A stretch of DNA of 64,000 nucleotides from Carboxydocella sporoproducens DSM 16521. GTDB taxonomy: Bacteria > Bacillota > GCA-003054495 > Carboxydocellales > Carboxydocellaceae. A program made the translations under genes and the position numbers. Below the pieces are notes generated by a model. That model searched no databases, was not told the origin of the DNA, and saw nothing but the letters and a program-made list of their open reading frames with translations. The stretch is from positions 1-64,000 of the forward strand of contig NZ_FUXM01000002.1 in the NCBI RefSeq assembly GCF_900167165.1, read 5' to 3'. Shown here in pieces: positions 1 to 8,633 of the stretch. Position 1 is the first letter of the stretch. Each line of letters opens with the position of its first letter.

Positions 1-91
1 ATTTGACGGTGATTTTAATGCATGATTTTTTGTATTGAATTATACTTTTACCAAGAATTATATAGATCAGTTATTGAGGGAGGTAACAAAA

Positions 92-856
92 ATGGTACAT
101 GCAACGGTAATGGCAAAAGAATCTGACAATGATCAACTTATAATCGTACATTGGCTTCCCCAGAATGTTGATTATGCTGTTGTTTTAATGGATATGGCCG
201 AAAAAATGGTTTATAAACCATTTGATGCCTGGCTTGGCCGTATTATCAAAAACAAAACAATCAGAGCCTATCATTTAGAACATTGTCTATTACTTATTGA
301 CTATCTTGCCTGTGAGGTAGGGGTTCCAATATGGAAGCTAAACTACAAATACTTAAAAAACTTTCTATATGATTATTATCCTAAAAAAGTTATAGCAAGT
401 TATGACCAACAAAAATATTTAATCAAATCAATTATATTGCTAATTCGATTTATGCTGAAAAAGGGTTTTAAGTTGGATGTTTCTTCAAAATTATGGTTTT
501 TATTAGGCGAAAATAATTTTGAAAAATTCATAAGGAGTAGATGCAAAATGGGAAGAAAATTATTGACATTAAAAGAAGATCTGGAATATCTTTATGAAGT
601 TTGGAATTTTAAACCTTCATTAGCTATTGTAGGTGGTAGCGTTGGAGATGCCAGAATAGATGGGCTGGTACAAATGGCGTCTGAAATTGGTATCAATGTT
701 TATATTTTTGACTCTATAGAATGTTTAGAAAAACATAAAAGTGTTTGTGATAACAATTGTCAAAAGTTTATGGTGGTCAGGGAAATTCATGGAGTGAAGG
801 AAATTGACCCAATAGAATTTATTGAGGATGTGCTTAGAGATGCTATCGGCTATTAG
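92..856 (+). CDS. Hypothetical protein upstream of LytS-type kinase
   Basis: A 254-residue protein of unknown function. The reading frame is open back to a TTG at 35, but the ATG at 92 is preceded by a strong GAGGGAGGT at about 76-84 with good spacing, so this start is preferred. The protein looks soluble, is rich in Lys/Ile/Tyr and has no signal peptide. The C-terminal third contains a glycine-rich AIVGGSVGDARIDG segment followed by alternating beta/alpha pattern, suggestive of a small Rossmann-like fold, and three cysteines near residues 215-225. It overlaps the start of the following histidine kinase by about 17 nt, so the two are probably translationally coupled. No family recognised. Confidence 0.75.
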   Translation: MVHATVMAKESDNDQLIIVHWLPQNVDYAVVLMDMAEKMVYKPFDAWLGRIIKNKTIRAYHLEHCLLLIDYLACEVGVPIWKLNYKYLKNFLYDYYPKKVIASYDQQKYLIKSIILLIRFMLKKGFKLDVSSKLWFLLGENNFEKFIRSRCKMGRKLLTLKEDLEYLYEVWNFKPSLAIVGGSVGDARIDGLVQMASEIGINVYIFDSIECLEKHKSVCDNNCQKFMVVREIHGVKEIDPIEFIEDVLRDAIGY

Positions 857-2108
857 TCTTGCAATATTTGGTTTCTTAGCAGGGGTTTGGCTGGGAAAGC
901 TTCAGTGGAAAATAAACAGGGAAGCTACAGCTCCGAGTTATTCTTTATACAAACCTGAAATTTATTTAGCCTATGAAACGTTACACTATTTAAGGCAAGG
1001 CCTGACTCCGGAAACAGCTCAAAAGGTTGTTGAAATTATTAAAAGAATTATTCCGGTAGATGCTGTAGCGATTACTGATACCCAGCAAATTATAGGATTT
1101 GCCGGAGCAGGCTGCAATCATCATCGTTTAGGGAAAAGTATTATTACTAACGTAACCAAGGAAGCCATTAATGCAGGTAAGGTGATGGTAATAAATAACG
1201 GTGAATTTAATTGTTCAATTAAAGATTGTTCCTGTCCCCTTAAAGCAGCGGTAATTGTACCTCTTTTTTGTGACAGCAAGGTTGTTGGTACCCTGAAATT
1301 ATACCAGGTTAATAGGACTCGCATTGATGATTATCTACTGAACTTAGCCAAAGGTATCGGCCAGATCCTTAGTATTCAGATTGAACTTGCGGAAAAAGAA
1401 CATCAAAAACAATTGGCGGCCAAAGCCAAGCTAGAAGCCCTGCAGGCTCAGATTAGACCTCATTTTCTGTTTAACGTTATCAACACGATTATCTATTGTA
1501 GTAGAAATGACCCGGATAAGGCTCGGGAGTTGCTAATTGAGTTCTCAAAGTTCTTCCGCAAAACATTAAAAAGTGACCAAGATTTTATCACCCTCAGCGA
1601 GGAAATTGAATATATCAAAACTTATATAACGTTAGAACAAGCTAGATTTGGTGATAGACTTAAAGTTGCCTTTAATGTGGAGTCGCATCTATTAAATATT
1701 TTAATACCTGGACTAATTATTCAGCCCTTGGTTGAAAATGCCATCTTACATGGAGTTTCACCCCTTACCAATGGTGGAGAAGTTACAATAACTTGTAAAG
1801 AAAAGAATAAAACTTTATATGTGCTGGTTCGTGACAACGGTAAAGGAATTCCTAGAGACCGGCAAGCTAAAATACTGATTCCTACTCAAGATACTAATAA
1901 CGGTTTGGCTTTAAGCAATATTGACCAACGATTAATAAGTTTGTATGGACCAAAATACCGGTTGAAAATCAAAAGCCAGGAACATCGTGGAACGATGGTA
2001 TTAATTAAAATACCTTTAGGTGGTGTCAATGATGCGCGGAGTATGTGTAAAATGTCGAAATTGTATGATTCCGATGGCAGGGACTTGTCCTATCATGCAC
2101 TGTGCTAA
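840..2108 (+). CDS. LytS-family sensor histidine kinase (GAF-type sensor)
   Basis: Sensor kinase of the LytS/YehU type. One N-terminal hydrophobic segment (about residues 2-20) replaces the usual multi-pass 5TM domain. A GAF-like LytS sensor follows (about 60-180), carrying a cysteine group (C-IKDCSC) that could bind a metal or Fe-S centre. The HPHFLFN-type phosphoacceptor region follows (RPHFLFN, His about 208) and then an HATPase with N box LVENAILHG and DNGKGI. The ATG at 840 has GAGG at 824-827; ATG 828 and TTG 822 are alternatives. The 3' end overlaps metV by about 80 nt, and the last ~27 codons after the IPLGG end of the ATPase look like read-on rather than domain. The likely partner is the LytTR regulator at 3144. 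Confidence 0.88.
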   Translation: MLSAISLAIFGFLAGVWLGKLQWKINREATAPSYSLYKPEIYLAYETLHYLRQGLTPETAQKVVEIIKRIIPVDAVAITDTQQIIGFAGAGCNHHRLGKSIITNVTKEAINAGKVMVINNGEFNCSIKDCSCPLKAAVIVPLFCDSKVVGTLKLYQVNRTRIDDYLLNLAKGIGQILSIQIELAEKEHQKQLAAKAKLEALQAQIRPHFLFNVINTIIYCSRNDPDKARELLIEFSKFFRKTLKSDQDFITLSEEIEYIKTYITLEQARFGDRLKVAFNVESHLLNILIPGLIIQPLVENAILHGVSPLTNGGEVTITCKEKNKTLYVLVRDNGKGIPRDRQAKILIPTQDTNNGLALSNIDQRLISLYGPKYRLKIKSQEHRGTMVLIKIPLGGVNDARSMCKMSKLYDSDGRDLSYHALC

Positions 2109-2283
2109 AGGATTAATTAATGGCCCTTGTGGAGGGGCTCAAAATGGCAAATGTGAAATTGATGGAGTTAAAGACTGTGTATGGTGCATGGTTATTCCCA
2201 AAGTTCAAAATAGAAGGATATCGATAACGCAGATCCTGAATCAGATTAAAGACTATTCGGTGGTGAGGACTAATGGATTTTAG
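2029..2283 (+). CDS. metV: MetV-type methylene-tetrahydrofolate reductase C-terminal domain protein
   Basis: Small (84-residue) cysteine-rich protein of the MTHFR_C family, the MetV partner of MetF in acetogens and related anaerobes. Visible motifs are CVKCRNC, TCPIMHCAKG, GPCGG and DCVWC, which fit the family's Fe-S/metal-binding cysteines. AGGTGGT at about 2017-2023 supports the ATG at 2029. It begins inside the kinase gene and overlaps metF by 11 nt, so the three are probably made from one message. In established MetFV complexes it helps pass electrons to MetF, allowing donors other than NAD(P)H; which donor is used here cannot be read from sequence. Confidence 0.88.
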   Translation: MMRGVCVKCRNCMIPMAGTCPIMHCAKGLINGPCGGAQNGKCEIDGVKDCVWCMVIPKVQNRRISITQILNQIKDYSVVRTNGF

Positions 2284-3124
2284 AAGAAAATTATTATCAG
2301 GGCAATTCATAACAACCGTTGAATTATGTCCTCCGAGAGGGATAGATTGTTCAAAATTACTCACAACGGCTAAAAAAATTTGGGGGAAAGTTGATGCAAT
2401 TAATATCACCGATAATCAAAGGGCAAGTATTAAGATTTCTCCAGTGGCTGTATGTGCCATATTACTAAAGGAAGGCATTACTCCCATATGTCAACTGACC
2501 TGTAGAGACAGAAACCGGATGGCCTTACAATCTGAGATTTTGGGAGCAGCGGCTTTAGGGGTAGAATATTTCCTTTTTATGACAGGTGATCATACATTAA
2601 TCGGTGAAGACCCCAAGTCTAAATCTGTGTTTGACCTGGACTCAGTACAGCTCATGGCTACCGCTGCTCAACTTAACAATGGCTATACTTTAAACGGCAA
2701 GGTTTTGACCGGAAAACCTAATTTAATCTATGGTGGTGTAGTAAATCCCTCACTTCAGTGCAGAGAAGCCCAAATGTGGAAATTAGAGAGGAAAGTGGCC
2801 GCTGGTATCAGGTTTGTACAAACACAGGCGGTATATTCTGTTCGGGAAGTTGCTGATTTTATTGAAGATGCTAAAAGATTTAACATACGGTTTTTGGTAG
2901 GTATTATTCCTTTAAAATCAGCTGCTATGGCCAGGTATATGAACAAAAACATTCCCGGAATTAAGGTTCCGGAGAAATTCATTGATATTCTTGAAAAATC
3001 TAAAAATCCTATAAAAGAGGGATTAAGAATTGCACAAGACACCATTAATGAATTAAAAAGTATTTCTGATGGAGTTCATATTATGCCAATGGGTACAGAG
3101 GAATATTTAGAAGAATTAGTATGA
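2273..3124 (+). CDS. metF: Methylene-tetrahydrofolate reductase (flavin-dependent TIM barrel)
   Basis: MetF reduces 5,10-methylene-THF to 5-methyl-THF with FAD, in the methyl branch of the Wood-Ljungdahl pathway and in methionine synthesis. The 283-residue length fits the family. Recognisable elements are VELCPPRG near the N terminus, NITDNQRA, LTCRDRNR and FMTGDH, placed in the expected order around the barrel. The ATG at 2273 has GGTGAGG a few bases upstream and overlaps the metV stop. It sits between a LytS kinase and a LytTR regulator, an unusual place for a folate enzyme. The product is cytoplasmic. Confidence 0.93.
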   Translation: MDFRRKLLSGQFITTVELCPPRGIDCSKLLTTAKKIWGKVDAINITDNQRASIKISPVAVCAILLKEGITPICQLTCRDRNRMALQSEILGAAALGVEYFLFMTGDHTLIGEDPKSKSVFDLDSVQLMATAAQLNNGYTLNGKVLTGKPNLIYGGVVNPSLQCREAQMWKLERKVAAGIRFVQTQAVYSVREVADFIEDAKRFNIRFLVGIIPLKSAAMARYMNKNIPGIKVPEKFIDILEKSKNPIKEGLRIAQDTINELKSISDGVHIMPMGTEEYLEELV

Positions 3125-3143
3125 TTTGAAAGGAAGATTTAAA

Positions 3144-3881
3144 ATGAAAAAGTTACGAGTACTAATCGTTGATGATGAGTACCCCGCCCGCAAGGAGTTA
3201 CGATATCATTTGAGCATGTTTAACAATATTTCCATAGTTGGCGAAGCCAGTAATGCCAATGAGGCTTATCAACTGATTACCGCTCTAAATTATGATGCCG
3301 TCTTTTTAGACATAAGAATGCCAGATATGAGTGGCATTGAACTAGTTCATATATTGCAAAACATGGATAGCGCCCCCAAAATTATTTTTGTTACGGCCTA
3401 TGAAGATCATGCTATCGAAGCTATTAAAGTTAAAGCTTTTGACTATCTTTTAAAACCTATTGAAAAATCCAAAGTTGAGGAGGTTATAAATCGATTATTT
3501 ACAGAGTTCAGCAAGGAAGGATTTCCTTCTGGGAAATCAAATTATTTCCAAATAGTTACAGGGAAATTAAGAGGAACTATCTATCCTGTTAAGATAGAAG
3601 ATATAATTTTCTTTTACTCTGAAAAAGAGTTTGTCTATTTAAGAGTTAAACAAGGTGAAGATTTAATAACACGATTTACCATTAAAGAACTTGAGCAAAG
3701 ATTGAATCCGGCTATGTTTTTTCGCCCTCACCGATGTTATATTGTCAATATTAATTACGTAAAAGAAATCCGTCCTAGTTTCCACGGTTGCTACACGCTG
3801 ATTATGAAGGACAAAGATAGTACAGAAATCCCTGCAAGTAGAGGCAAATCAAAACTTTTAAAAAAGATTTTTAATATATAA
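3144..3881 (+). CDS. LytTR-family response regulator
   Basis: Two-domain regulator of 245 residues. The receiver domain (about 3-120) has VDDE acidic residues, the phosphoacceptor Asp in FLDIRMPD (about D56) and a conserved Lys in YLLKP. The LytTR DNA-binding domain (about 140-240) contains the FFRPHRCYIVNI core. The start at ATG 3144 has AAAGGAAG seven bases upstream; an upstream TTG at 3126 has none. It is the obvious partner of the LytS kinase at 840, separated from it by metVF, and is followed by a long hairpin. Confidence 0.92.
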   Translation: MKKLRVLIVDDEYPARKELRYHLSMFNNISIVGEASNANEAYQLITALNYDAVFLDIRMPDMSGIELVHILQNMDSAPKIIFVTAYEDHAIEAIKVKAFDYLLKPIEKSKVEEVINRLFTEFSKEGFPSGKSNYFQIVTGKLRGTIYPVKIEDIIFFYSEKEFVYLRVKQGEDLITRFTIKELEQRLNPAMFFRPHRCYIVNINYVKEIRPSFHGCYTLIMKDKDSTEIPASRGKSKLLKKIFNI

Positions 3882-3903
3882 ATCTAAAAGCAGGCAAATT
3901 ATA

Positions 3904-3966
3904 AAATTAACATTCTTGGAATCCTCAATAACTTATGGTTATTTGGGGTTCCAATAATGTTAATTT
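3904..3966 (+). terminator. Long imperfect hairpin, likely terminator
   Basis: Two arms of about 29 nt (3904-3932 and 3938-3966) pair over 25 positions plus two G-U pairs around a 5-nt loop. The right arm ends in a short T-rich stretch. It follows the LytTR gene and precedes rnhB by 115 bases. Between it and rnhB (3967-4070) I see only A/T-rich, pyrimidine-rich sequence and a CGTCGAATTTTA motif at 4047. Confidence 0.6.
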
Positions 3967-4080
3967 TCAAAAAAAAACAAAATATTTTCATTTTCATTTC
4001 AGGCCTTTATTTTCTATTTTTATTTTTGCAGGAAAAACATATCAAACGTCGAATTTTAAAAGTTTAAAGGGGCGAAGTAT

Positions 4081-4905
4081 ATGAAAACAATTAAAGATAT
4101 ACAGCAATATTTAAAAGAATTACTTAGCCGTAATCAGGAAATACCGCTAGACATGTTAGAACTGCTGAAAGCCGATCACCGACCAGCAGTAAAAAAGCTA
4201 TTGCTCAGATATATGAAAAACAGAGAAAAAAACTATTTATTACAAAAACGCTGGCATGATTTTAGGGCGTTAGAAAAACGATACCGCCAGCAAGGATTGT
4301 TGGTTGCAGGAGTGGACGAAGCCGGGCGAGGTCCGCTGGCCGGTCCAGTAGTAGCCGCTGCTGTTATTTTACCTGAAGATTGTTATTATCCTGTTTTGGA
4401 TGACTCGAAAAAACTAACTGAATCTAAACGTAATCAGTTATATGAACAAATAAAACAGGATGCGATCGCCTGGGCGGTCGGAATTTCCGATGTGGCTGAA
4501 ATTGAACAACTTAATATTCTAAATGCCACTAAACTGGCCATGCTAAGGGCAGTAAAAGGACTAAAAGTAGAGCCAAAAGTTTTGCTAATAGATGCTTTAA
4601 CTTTAGCGGACTGGCCTGGTCATCAAGAAAGGATAATTGATGGTGATGCGTTGCATGCGTGTATTGCTGCTGCTTCGGTTATCGCCAAAGTTACAAGGGA
4701 TCAAATGATGGCAGAAATAGGGAAATTGTTTCCGGAATATGGTTTCGAGCAACATAAAGGATATGGTACAGCAGCACATATTGCTGCTTTAAAAAAATAT
4801 GGCCCATGCCCGCAGCATCGCTGGTCCTTTGTAAGAAAATTTTTGCTGGAGAGTGAGCGGATTGAAGCTCGACCGCTTGTTGGAAATACAGACAAAAGCT
4901 ATTGA
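4081..4905 (+). CDS. rnhB: Ribonuclease HII
   Basis: Cleaves RNA in RNA-DNA hybrids and excises misincorporated ribonucleotides. The 274 residues include the extra helical N terminus (about 1-70) typical of Bacillus-type RNase HII. The catalytic signature is VDEAGRGPLAGPV (D79, E80), with further acidic residues in LLIDAL (about D171) and AKVTRD (about D207), and QHKGYGT and HRWSF near the end. AAAGGGG precedes the ATG. As in Bacillus subtilis it is followed by YlqG- and YlqH-like genes. Confidence 0.96.
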   Translation: MKTIKDIQQYLKELLSRNQEIPLDMLELLKADHRPAVKKLLLRYMKNREKNYLLQKRWHDFRALEKRYRQQGLLVAGVDEAGRGPLAGPVVAAAVILPEDCYYPVLDDSKKLTESKRNQLYEQIKQDAIAWAVGISDVAEIEQLNILNATKLAMLRAVKGLKVEPKVLLIDALTLADWPGHQERIIDGDALHACIAAASVIAKVTRDQMMAEIGKLFPEYGFEQHKGYGTAAHIAALKKYGPCPQHRWSFVRKFLLESERIEARPLVGNTDKSY

Positions 4906-5746
4906 TAATATCTTAAAAAACTTGAAGTTAAATATTGGAAGGCAAATTTGGGCTAAAGTTATAGATGTCAAAGGCGATGAGCTCAAGATTGCCATTGGTG
5001 ATATAATTATTTTTGCGCAAAGTGAGCTCAATTTAAAGCCAGGACAAAATGTACTACTTAAGGTCAATGATATTAGAGAAAACAGGGTTTTCTTTCAGAC
5101 TCTTGTTGAGTTAAACCAGAGCGAAATGTTGATATTAGATTATATTTCCAAACATAATATCCCCCAAACTGAGCGCTGGATCAAATGGTTACAACTGGCG
5201 ATTAAGTTGCATGGCAGTTCTGCTGAAACATTAAAAGCTGCTGTTTTCGCAGCACGAGAAGGTTTGCCCCTTAAGAAAAAATTGTTGAATTTCCTTGCTC
5301 ATTGGCTTTTTTCGTCAGCAAACAATTCTGATTTCAAACCTGAATTAGGGGATTTGTTTAATATGCAGAATTGGCAGAAAAAGGATGAACCCGAACCTGG
5401 AGTCTCTTATTGGGTGTGGAAACCCTTAGCCGAAAGTAATGACACAGAGTTGCAGGCATTGGTTTGGGAAGGGGAAGCAGAAAAAGCCTTAGCTCAACAG
5501 ATGAAAATTTGGCGTTTTTTAGTGCGGATTGAGCAGGCTAACAACCCTGCTTTTGTGAGCATTACTGCCACATCAGACAAAGAGATGTGGGTTAATTTTT
5601 TCAATATAAAAGGAACTATAACAGAAGAACTAAAAAATAAGCTCAACGCTTTAGGTTGGAATATAAAACGCTGGGCAGTGCTCTCGGCTGTGGATGAAAT
5701 GATCGAAGAAACCGGTTTTTCTTGTGGGATAGATTTAAAAGGGTAG
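4862..5746 (+). CDS. YlqG-like / FliK-related conserved protein
   Basis: A protein of about 294 residues with no catalytic motif that I recognise. Its position between rnhB and a YlqH-like gene matches ylqG of Bacillus, and the C-terminal ~90 residues (WKIWRFLVRIE-type beta strands, then helix) resemble the hook-length-control C domain of FliK in pattern; this is inference. The start is uncertain: TTG 4862 has GGAG ten bases upstream, while GTG 4853 lies directly on that site. Either way it overlaps the rnhB 3' end by about 45 nt, implying coupling. Probably cytoplasmic. Confidence 0.75.
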   Translation: MKLDRLLEIQTKAIDNILKNLKLNIGRQIWAKVIDVKGDELKIAIGDIIIFAQSELNLKPGQNVLLKVNDIRENRVFFQTLVELNQSEMLILDYISKHNIPQTERWIKWLQLAIKLHGSSAETLKAAVFAAREGLPLKKKLLNFLAHWLFSSANNSDFKPELGDLFNMQNWQKKDEPEPGVSYWVWKPLAESNDTELQALVWEGEAEKALAQQMKIWRFLVRIEQANNPAFVSITATSDKEMWVNFFNIKGTITEELKNKLNALGWNIKRWAVLSAVDEMIEETGFSCGIDLKG

Positions 5747-5748
5747 TG

Positions 5749-6021
5749 ATGGAATTGAATGATAAAAAAAAGAAGATTGCGATAGCATTAGGTTATGATA
5801 GCGGTCGGGACGCAGCTCCACGAATCTTGGCTACAGGGCGTGGTCCAATAGCTGAAAAGATAATTGCTCTGGCGGAGGAAGCGGAAATTCCAGTAGTTAG
5901 CCAACCTTATCTGGCCAGAATTCTAGTCAATCAGGAGCCTGGGGAAATGATTCCAGCAGAACTATACCAGGCAGTAGCAGAAATACTTGCCTATGTCTAC
6001 CGCTTGCAAAACCGATTGTGA
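5749..6021 (+). CDS. YlqH-like, FlhB C-terminal-domain homologue
   Basis: A 90-residue protein resembling the cytoplasmic C-terminal domain of FlhB/EscU export-switch proteins without the membrane part. IAIALGYD, then ATGRGPIAEKIIALAEEAEIPVV-type sequence and the final GEMIPAELYQAVAEILAYVY pattern match that domain. The autocleavage NPTH motif of true FlhB is absent (GRDAAPRILA occupies that region). ATG 5749 lies just after the stop of the preceding gene. The pair with YlqG is conserved near rnhB in Firmicutes; its role is not established. Confidence 0.85.
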   Translation: MELNDKKKKIAIALGYDSGRDAAPRILATGRGPIAEKIIALAEEAEIPVVSQPYLARILVNQEPGEMIPAELYQAVAEILAYVYRLQNRL

Positions 6022-6099
6022 GAAAATTTAAGAAAATTTCGGCTACTAGCAGGGATTTTACCTTAAGACGGCGAATATATCTTTTGGTGGAGGTACAAG

Positions 6100-7215
6100 A
6101 TGAAACGCATACTAATTTACGATGCAAAACCCGGGATGATTTTAGCGCGACCGGTATATAGTCGTGATGGAGTTCTTCTTATAAAAGCAGGAAAAAAACT
6201 TACTGAAAAACTTATTAAAAGTTTATTTGATTATGCTATACCAACAGTATATATAGTTCAACCTAAACCCTGGGAAGAGATAAATATCCAGACGGCTTAC
6301 GAAAAAGTTAAGGAACTTCCTGACGTTATCTCTTTTGAAACTCGTCTGGAGGCAGAGAAGCTGGTTGCAGAGTTCATGAGTGATATTAAGGCGGGACAGT
6401 TATTTAATGTGAAGAAAGCCAGAGCGGTTATTAATGAAATGATTGCACAAATTATTTCATATCCTAAAGTACTTACAAAACTCTCGGATATCAGGATATT
6501 AGATGATTATACGTTTGCCCATAGTGTGAATGTCTGTACCCTGGCTATTGCTGTAGGACATGTTATGGGATTGGAGAAGAGCGCCTTGTATGAACTTGCG
6601 ATGGGTGCTCTTCTGCATGATGTGGGAAAATGTTTTATACCTGAATCCATATTGAATAAACCTGGACCTTTGACTAATGAGGAAATGAAAATTGTCAGAA
6701 CTCATACGGAAAGGGGATTTCAAATTTTACGTATGCATCCCGAGATTAGTACTCTGGCTGCCAATGTAGCACGACAACATCATGAGCGAGTTAATGGCAC
6801 AGGTTACCCCCAGGGGCTTTCCGAGAAACAGATACATATTTTTGCCAAGATCGTGGCTGTGGTAGATGCCTACGATGCCTTGACTGCTGACAGAGTATAT
6901 AAAAATATGGTCTTACCTTATGAGGCAATTGAAGTCTTAATCGCATCATCATATCATTCTTATGATGCTGAGATAGTCAAAGCATTTGTACAGAACCTGG
7001 CGATTTACCCCATCGGCAGTATTGTCGAATTGCTTGATGGACGGCTGGCAACGGTAATTAACATTAACCGTGGTATACCTTATCGTCCGGTAGTAAAAAT
7101 TATATCTGATCAGCATGGAAATACAGTATTGCGGGGCGAAATAATTGACTTAATGAAAGAACCGACAGTTTTTGTTAAAAAAGTCTTGCAATTCAAAAAT
7201 GTGGAATTAATTTAG
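6100..7215 (+). CDS. HD-GYP domain protein, probable cyclic-di-GMP phosphodiesterase
   Basis: A 371-residue cytoplasmic protein. The N-terminal ~130 residues form a lead domain; an HD-GYP domain follows (about 135-300) with the HD pair in LLHDVGKCFIP (H173/D174), HTERG, HHERVNGTGYP and DAYDALTADR. This signature is the established c-di-GMP hydrolase type. The C-terminal ~60 residues form a small beta-rich module (GSIVELLDGRLATV) also seen in family members. GGTGGAGG precedes the ATG. The gene stands alone before the nuo promoter, with no visible terminator between. Confidence 0.9.
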   Translation: MKRILIYDAKPGMILARPVYSRDGVLLIKAGKKLTEKLIKSLFDYAIPTVYIVQPKPWEEINIQTAYEKVKELPDVISFETRLEAEKLVAEFMSDIKAGQLFNVKKARAVINEMIAQIISYPKVLTKLSDIRILDDYTFAHSVNVCTLAIAVGHVMGLEKSALYELAMGALLHDVGKCFIPESILNKPGPLTNEEMKIVRTHTERGFQILRMHPEISTLAANVARQHHERVNGTGYPQGLSEKQIHIFAKIVAVVDAYDALTADRVYKNMVLPYEAIEVLIASSYHSYDAEIVKAFVQNLAIYPIGSIVELLDGRLATVININRGIPYRPVVKIISDQHGNTVLRGEIIDLMKEPTVFVKKVLQFKNVELI

Positions 7216-7237
7216 TGAAAAGAAGAACAGTATCAAG

Positions 7238-7246
7238 TTTGTCGAA
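7238..7246 (+). promoter_or_regulatory. Spo0A-box-like TTTGTCGAA upstream of nuo promoter
   Basis: The 9-mer matches the consensus 0A box exactly and ends five bases before the -35 hexamer of the nuo promoter. It continues as TGTCGAATTTTA, the motif repeated upstream of other units in this window. Binding by Spo0A is inference. Confidence 0.4.
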
Positions 7247-7251
7247 TTTTA

Positions 7252-7281
7252 TTGACGCTGGCTTGGGCTCGGTGGCATAAT
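7252..7281 (+). promoter_or_regulatory. Sigma-A-type promoter of the nuo operon
   Basis: TTGACG at 7252-7257 and CATAAT at 7276-7281 are separated by 18 bases, about 50 bases before nuoA. Each hexamer differs from consensus at one position. Confidence 0.65.
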
Positions 7282-7331
7282 TTATCTGTCTCCGAGCTAA
7301 TGATAAATGGGCTAAAGAAAGGGGGGAGATT

Positions 7332-7688
7332 ATGAGTTTACAGTTTGCGGGTATAGGTGCTATTTTGCTGGTCGCAATGGCTTTCCCTGTAATTATTTTG
7401 TTTGTATCCAGATTGCTTTCGCCAAAAAGATCAGCAAAATACAAGTACACCACTTATGAATGCGGTCTCGAAACCCAGGGAGATACCTGGATTCAGTTTA
7501 AGACAAGTTACTTCATGTACGCCTTGCTGTTTGTTGCCTTTGATGTTGAAACAGTTTTTCTATATCCCTGGGCAGTAAAATTCAAAGTGCTAGGAACCTT
7601 TGCTTTTGTTGAAATGTTTATCTTTATTGCGATTCTGATTCTGGGATTCTGGTACGCCTGGAAGGAAGGAGCATTGGAATGGATGTAA
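7332..7688 (+). CDS. nuoA: NADH-quinone oxidoreductase-like subunit A
   Basis: Small membrane subunit (118 residues) of the complex I membrane arm with three hydrophobic helices (about 6-26, 60-82 and 88-110). The family signature [10 protein letters not shown] lies in the first loop; its cysteine is the residue that senses the quinone-site conformation in other complexes. GGGGGGAG precedes the ATG. First gene of an 11-gene operon; its last 10 nt overlap nuoB. Confidence 0.96.
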   Translation: MSLQFAGIGAILLVAMAFPVIILFVSRLLSPKRSAKYKYTTYECGLETQGDTWIQFKTSYFMYALLFVAFDVETVFLYPWAVKFKVLGTFAFVEMFIFIAILILGFWYAWKEGALEWM

Positions 7689-8194
7689 AAAATGAAATCC
7701 AAAACCCTCAGGCACTGGTTGAAAAAGGCGTTATTCTGACAACAGTTGAGGCCGTTTTCAATTGGGCTAGGGCACGCTCTTTATGGCCAATGACTTTCGG
7801 TTTGGCCTGCTGCGCTATTGAGATGATGTCAGCAGGTGGGCCTCGTTTTGATCTGGCCCGTTTTGGTTATGAGGTATTTAGGCCATCACCGCGTCAAAGT
7901 GATTTAATGATTGTAGCTGGTACGATAACAAAAAAAATGCAACCTTTGATCGAGGTGCTCTACGACCAAATGCCTGAACCCAAATGGGTAATGGCAATGG
8001 GAAGTTGTGCCATTAGTGGTGGGCCGTTTGTTGACTCCTATAGTGTTGTAAAAGGCGCAGATACCTTCTTGCCTGTAGATGTTTATGTTCCTGGTTGCCC
8101 GCCACGACCGGAGGCATTGATTTATGGGTTTCTCCAGCTCAAAGAAAAGGTGGAGAACCCTAATAGGGTGAGGTTGAAGAAATATGGCAAATAA
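7679..8194 (+). CDS. nuoB: NADH-quinone oxidoreductase-like subunit B (N2 cluster)
   Basis: Carries the terminal [4Fe-4S] cluster N2 that reduces quinone. The four ligands are visible: the adjacent pair in GLACCAIEM, the Cys in MGSCAISGG and the Cys in [11 protein letters not shown]. Length (171 residues) is normal for the bacterial subunit. Because nuoE, F and G are absent, this subunit and NuoI hold the only Fe-S clusters encoded by the operon. Overlaps nuoA by 10 nt and nuoC by 11 nt. Confidence 0.97.
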   Translation: MDVKNEIQNPQALVEKGVILTTVEAVFNWARARSLWPMTFGLACCAIEMMSAGGPRFDLARFGYEVFRPSPRQSDLMIVAGTITKKMQPLIEVLYDQMPEPKWVMAMGSCAISGGPFVDSYSVVKGADTFLPVDVYVPGCPPRPEALIYGFLQLKEKVENPNRVRLKKYGK

Positions 8195-8624
8195 CTTTAG
8201 AGATAAAGTCCTGGCTGAACTCAACAAAAAGTTTGGGGATAAAGTCAAGGCTGTTGAAGACATTTCAGGAGACACTATTGAAGTTTCCGCTGGGATCATA
8301 GTTGACGTAATGAAGGAGCTCAGGGACAAGTTTGAGTTACCTTTGCTCGTTAATTTAACTGCAACGGAGTATGAATCCAACTTTATAATGGCTTATCAGG
8401 TCACATCGGTAAAGTCCCCTGATAAAATCAACGTAAAAGCAGTAATAGATAAGGTGAAACCTGAAATCGCCTCAATAACCAGTGTGTATCCTGCTGCTAA
8501 CGTGCAGGAAAGAGAGGCCTATGATTTGATTGGGATAATTTTCAAAGGGCATCCTAACCTCAAACGAATACTACTACCCGATGATTGGGAAGGTCATCCT
8601 TTGAGGAAGGATTACAAACTGTGA
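8184..8624 (+). CDS. nuoC: NADH-quinone oxidoreductase-like subunit C
   Basis: A 30-kDa-type subunit of 146 residues, a separate gene rather than the NuoCD fusion of enterobacteria. The family signature is at the C terminus: [18 protein letters not shown] followed by [15 protein letters not shown]. It belongs to the peripheral connecting module with B, D and I. The ATG lies inside the nuoB 3' end. Confidence 0.95.
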   Translation: MANNFRDKVLAELNKKFGDKVKAVEDISGDTIEVSAGIIVDVMKELRDKFELPLLVNLTATEYESNFIMAYQVTSVKSPDKINVKAVIDKVKPEIASITSVYPAANVQEREAYDLIGIIFKGHPNLKRILLPDDWEGHPLRKDYKL

Positions 8625-8633
8625 GGTGTGACG

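Noticed and set aside
7904-8380. 158-residue minus-strand frame across nuoB/nuoC
   Set aside because: Covers two conserved nuo genes; shadow.
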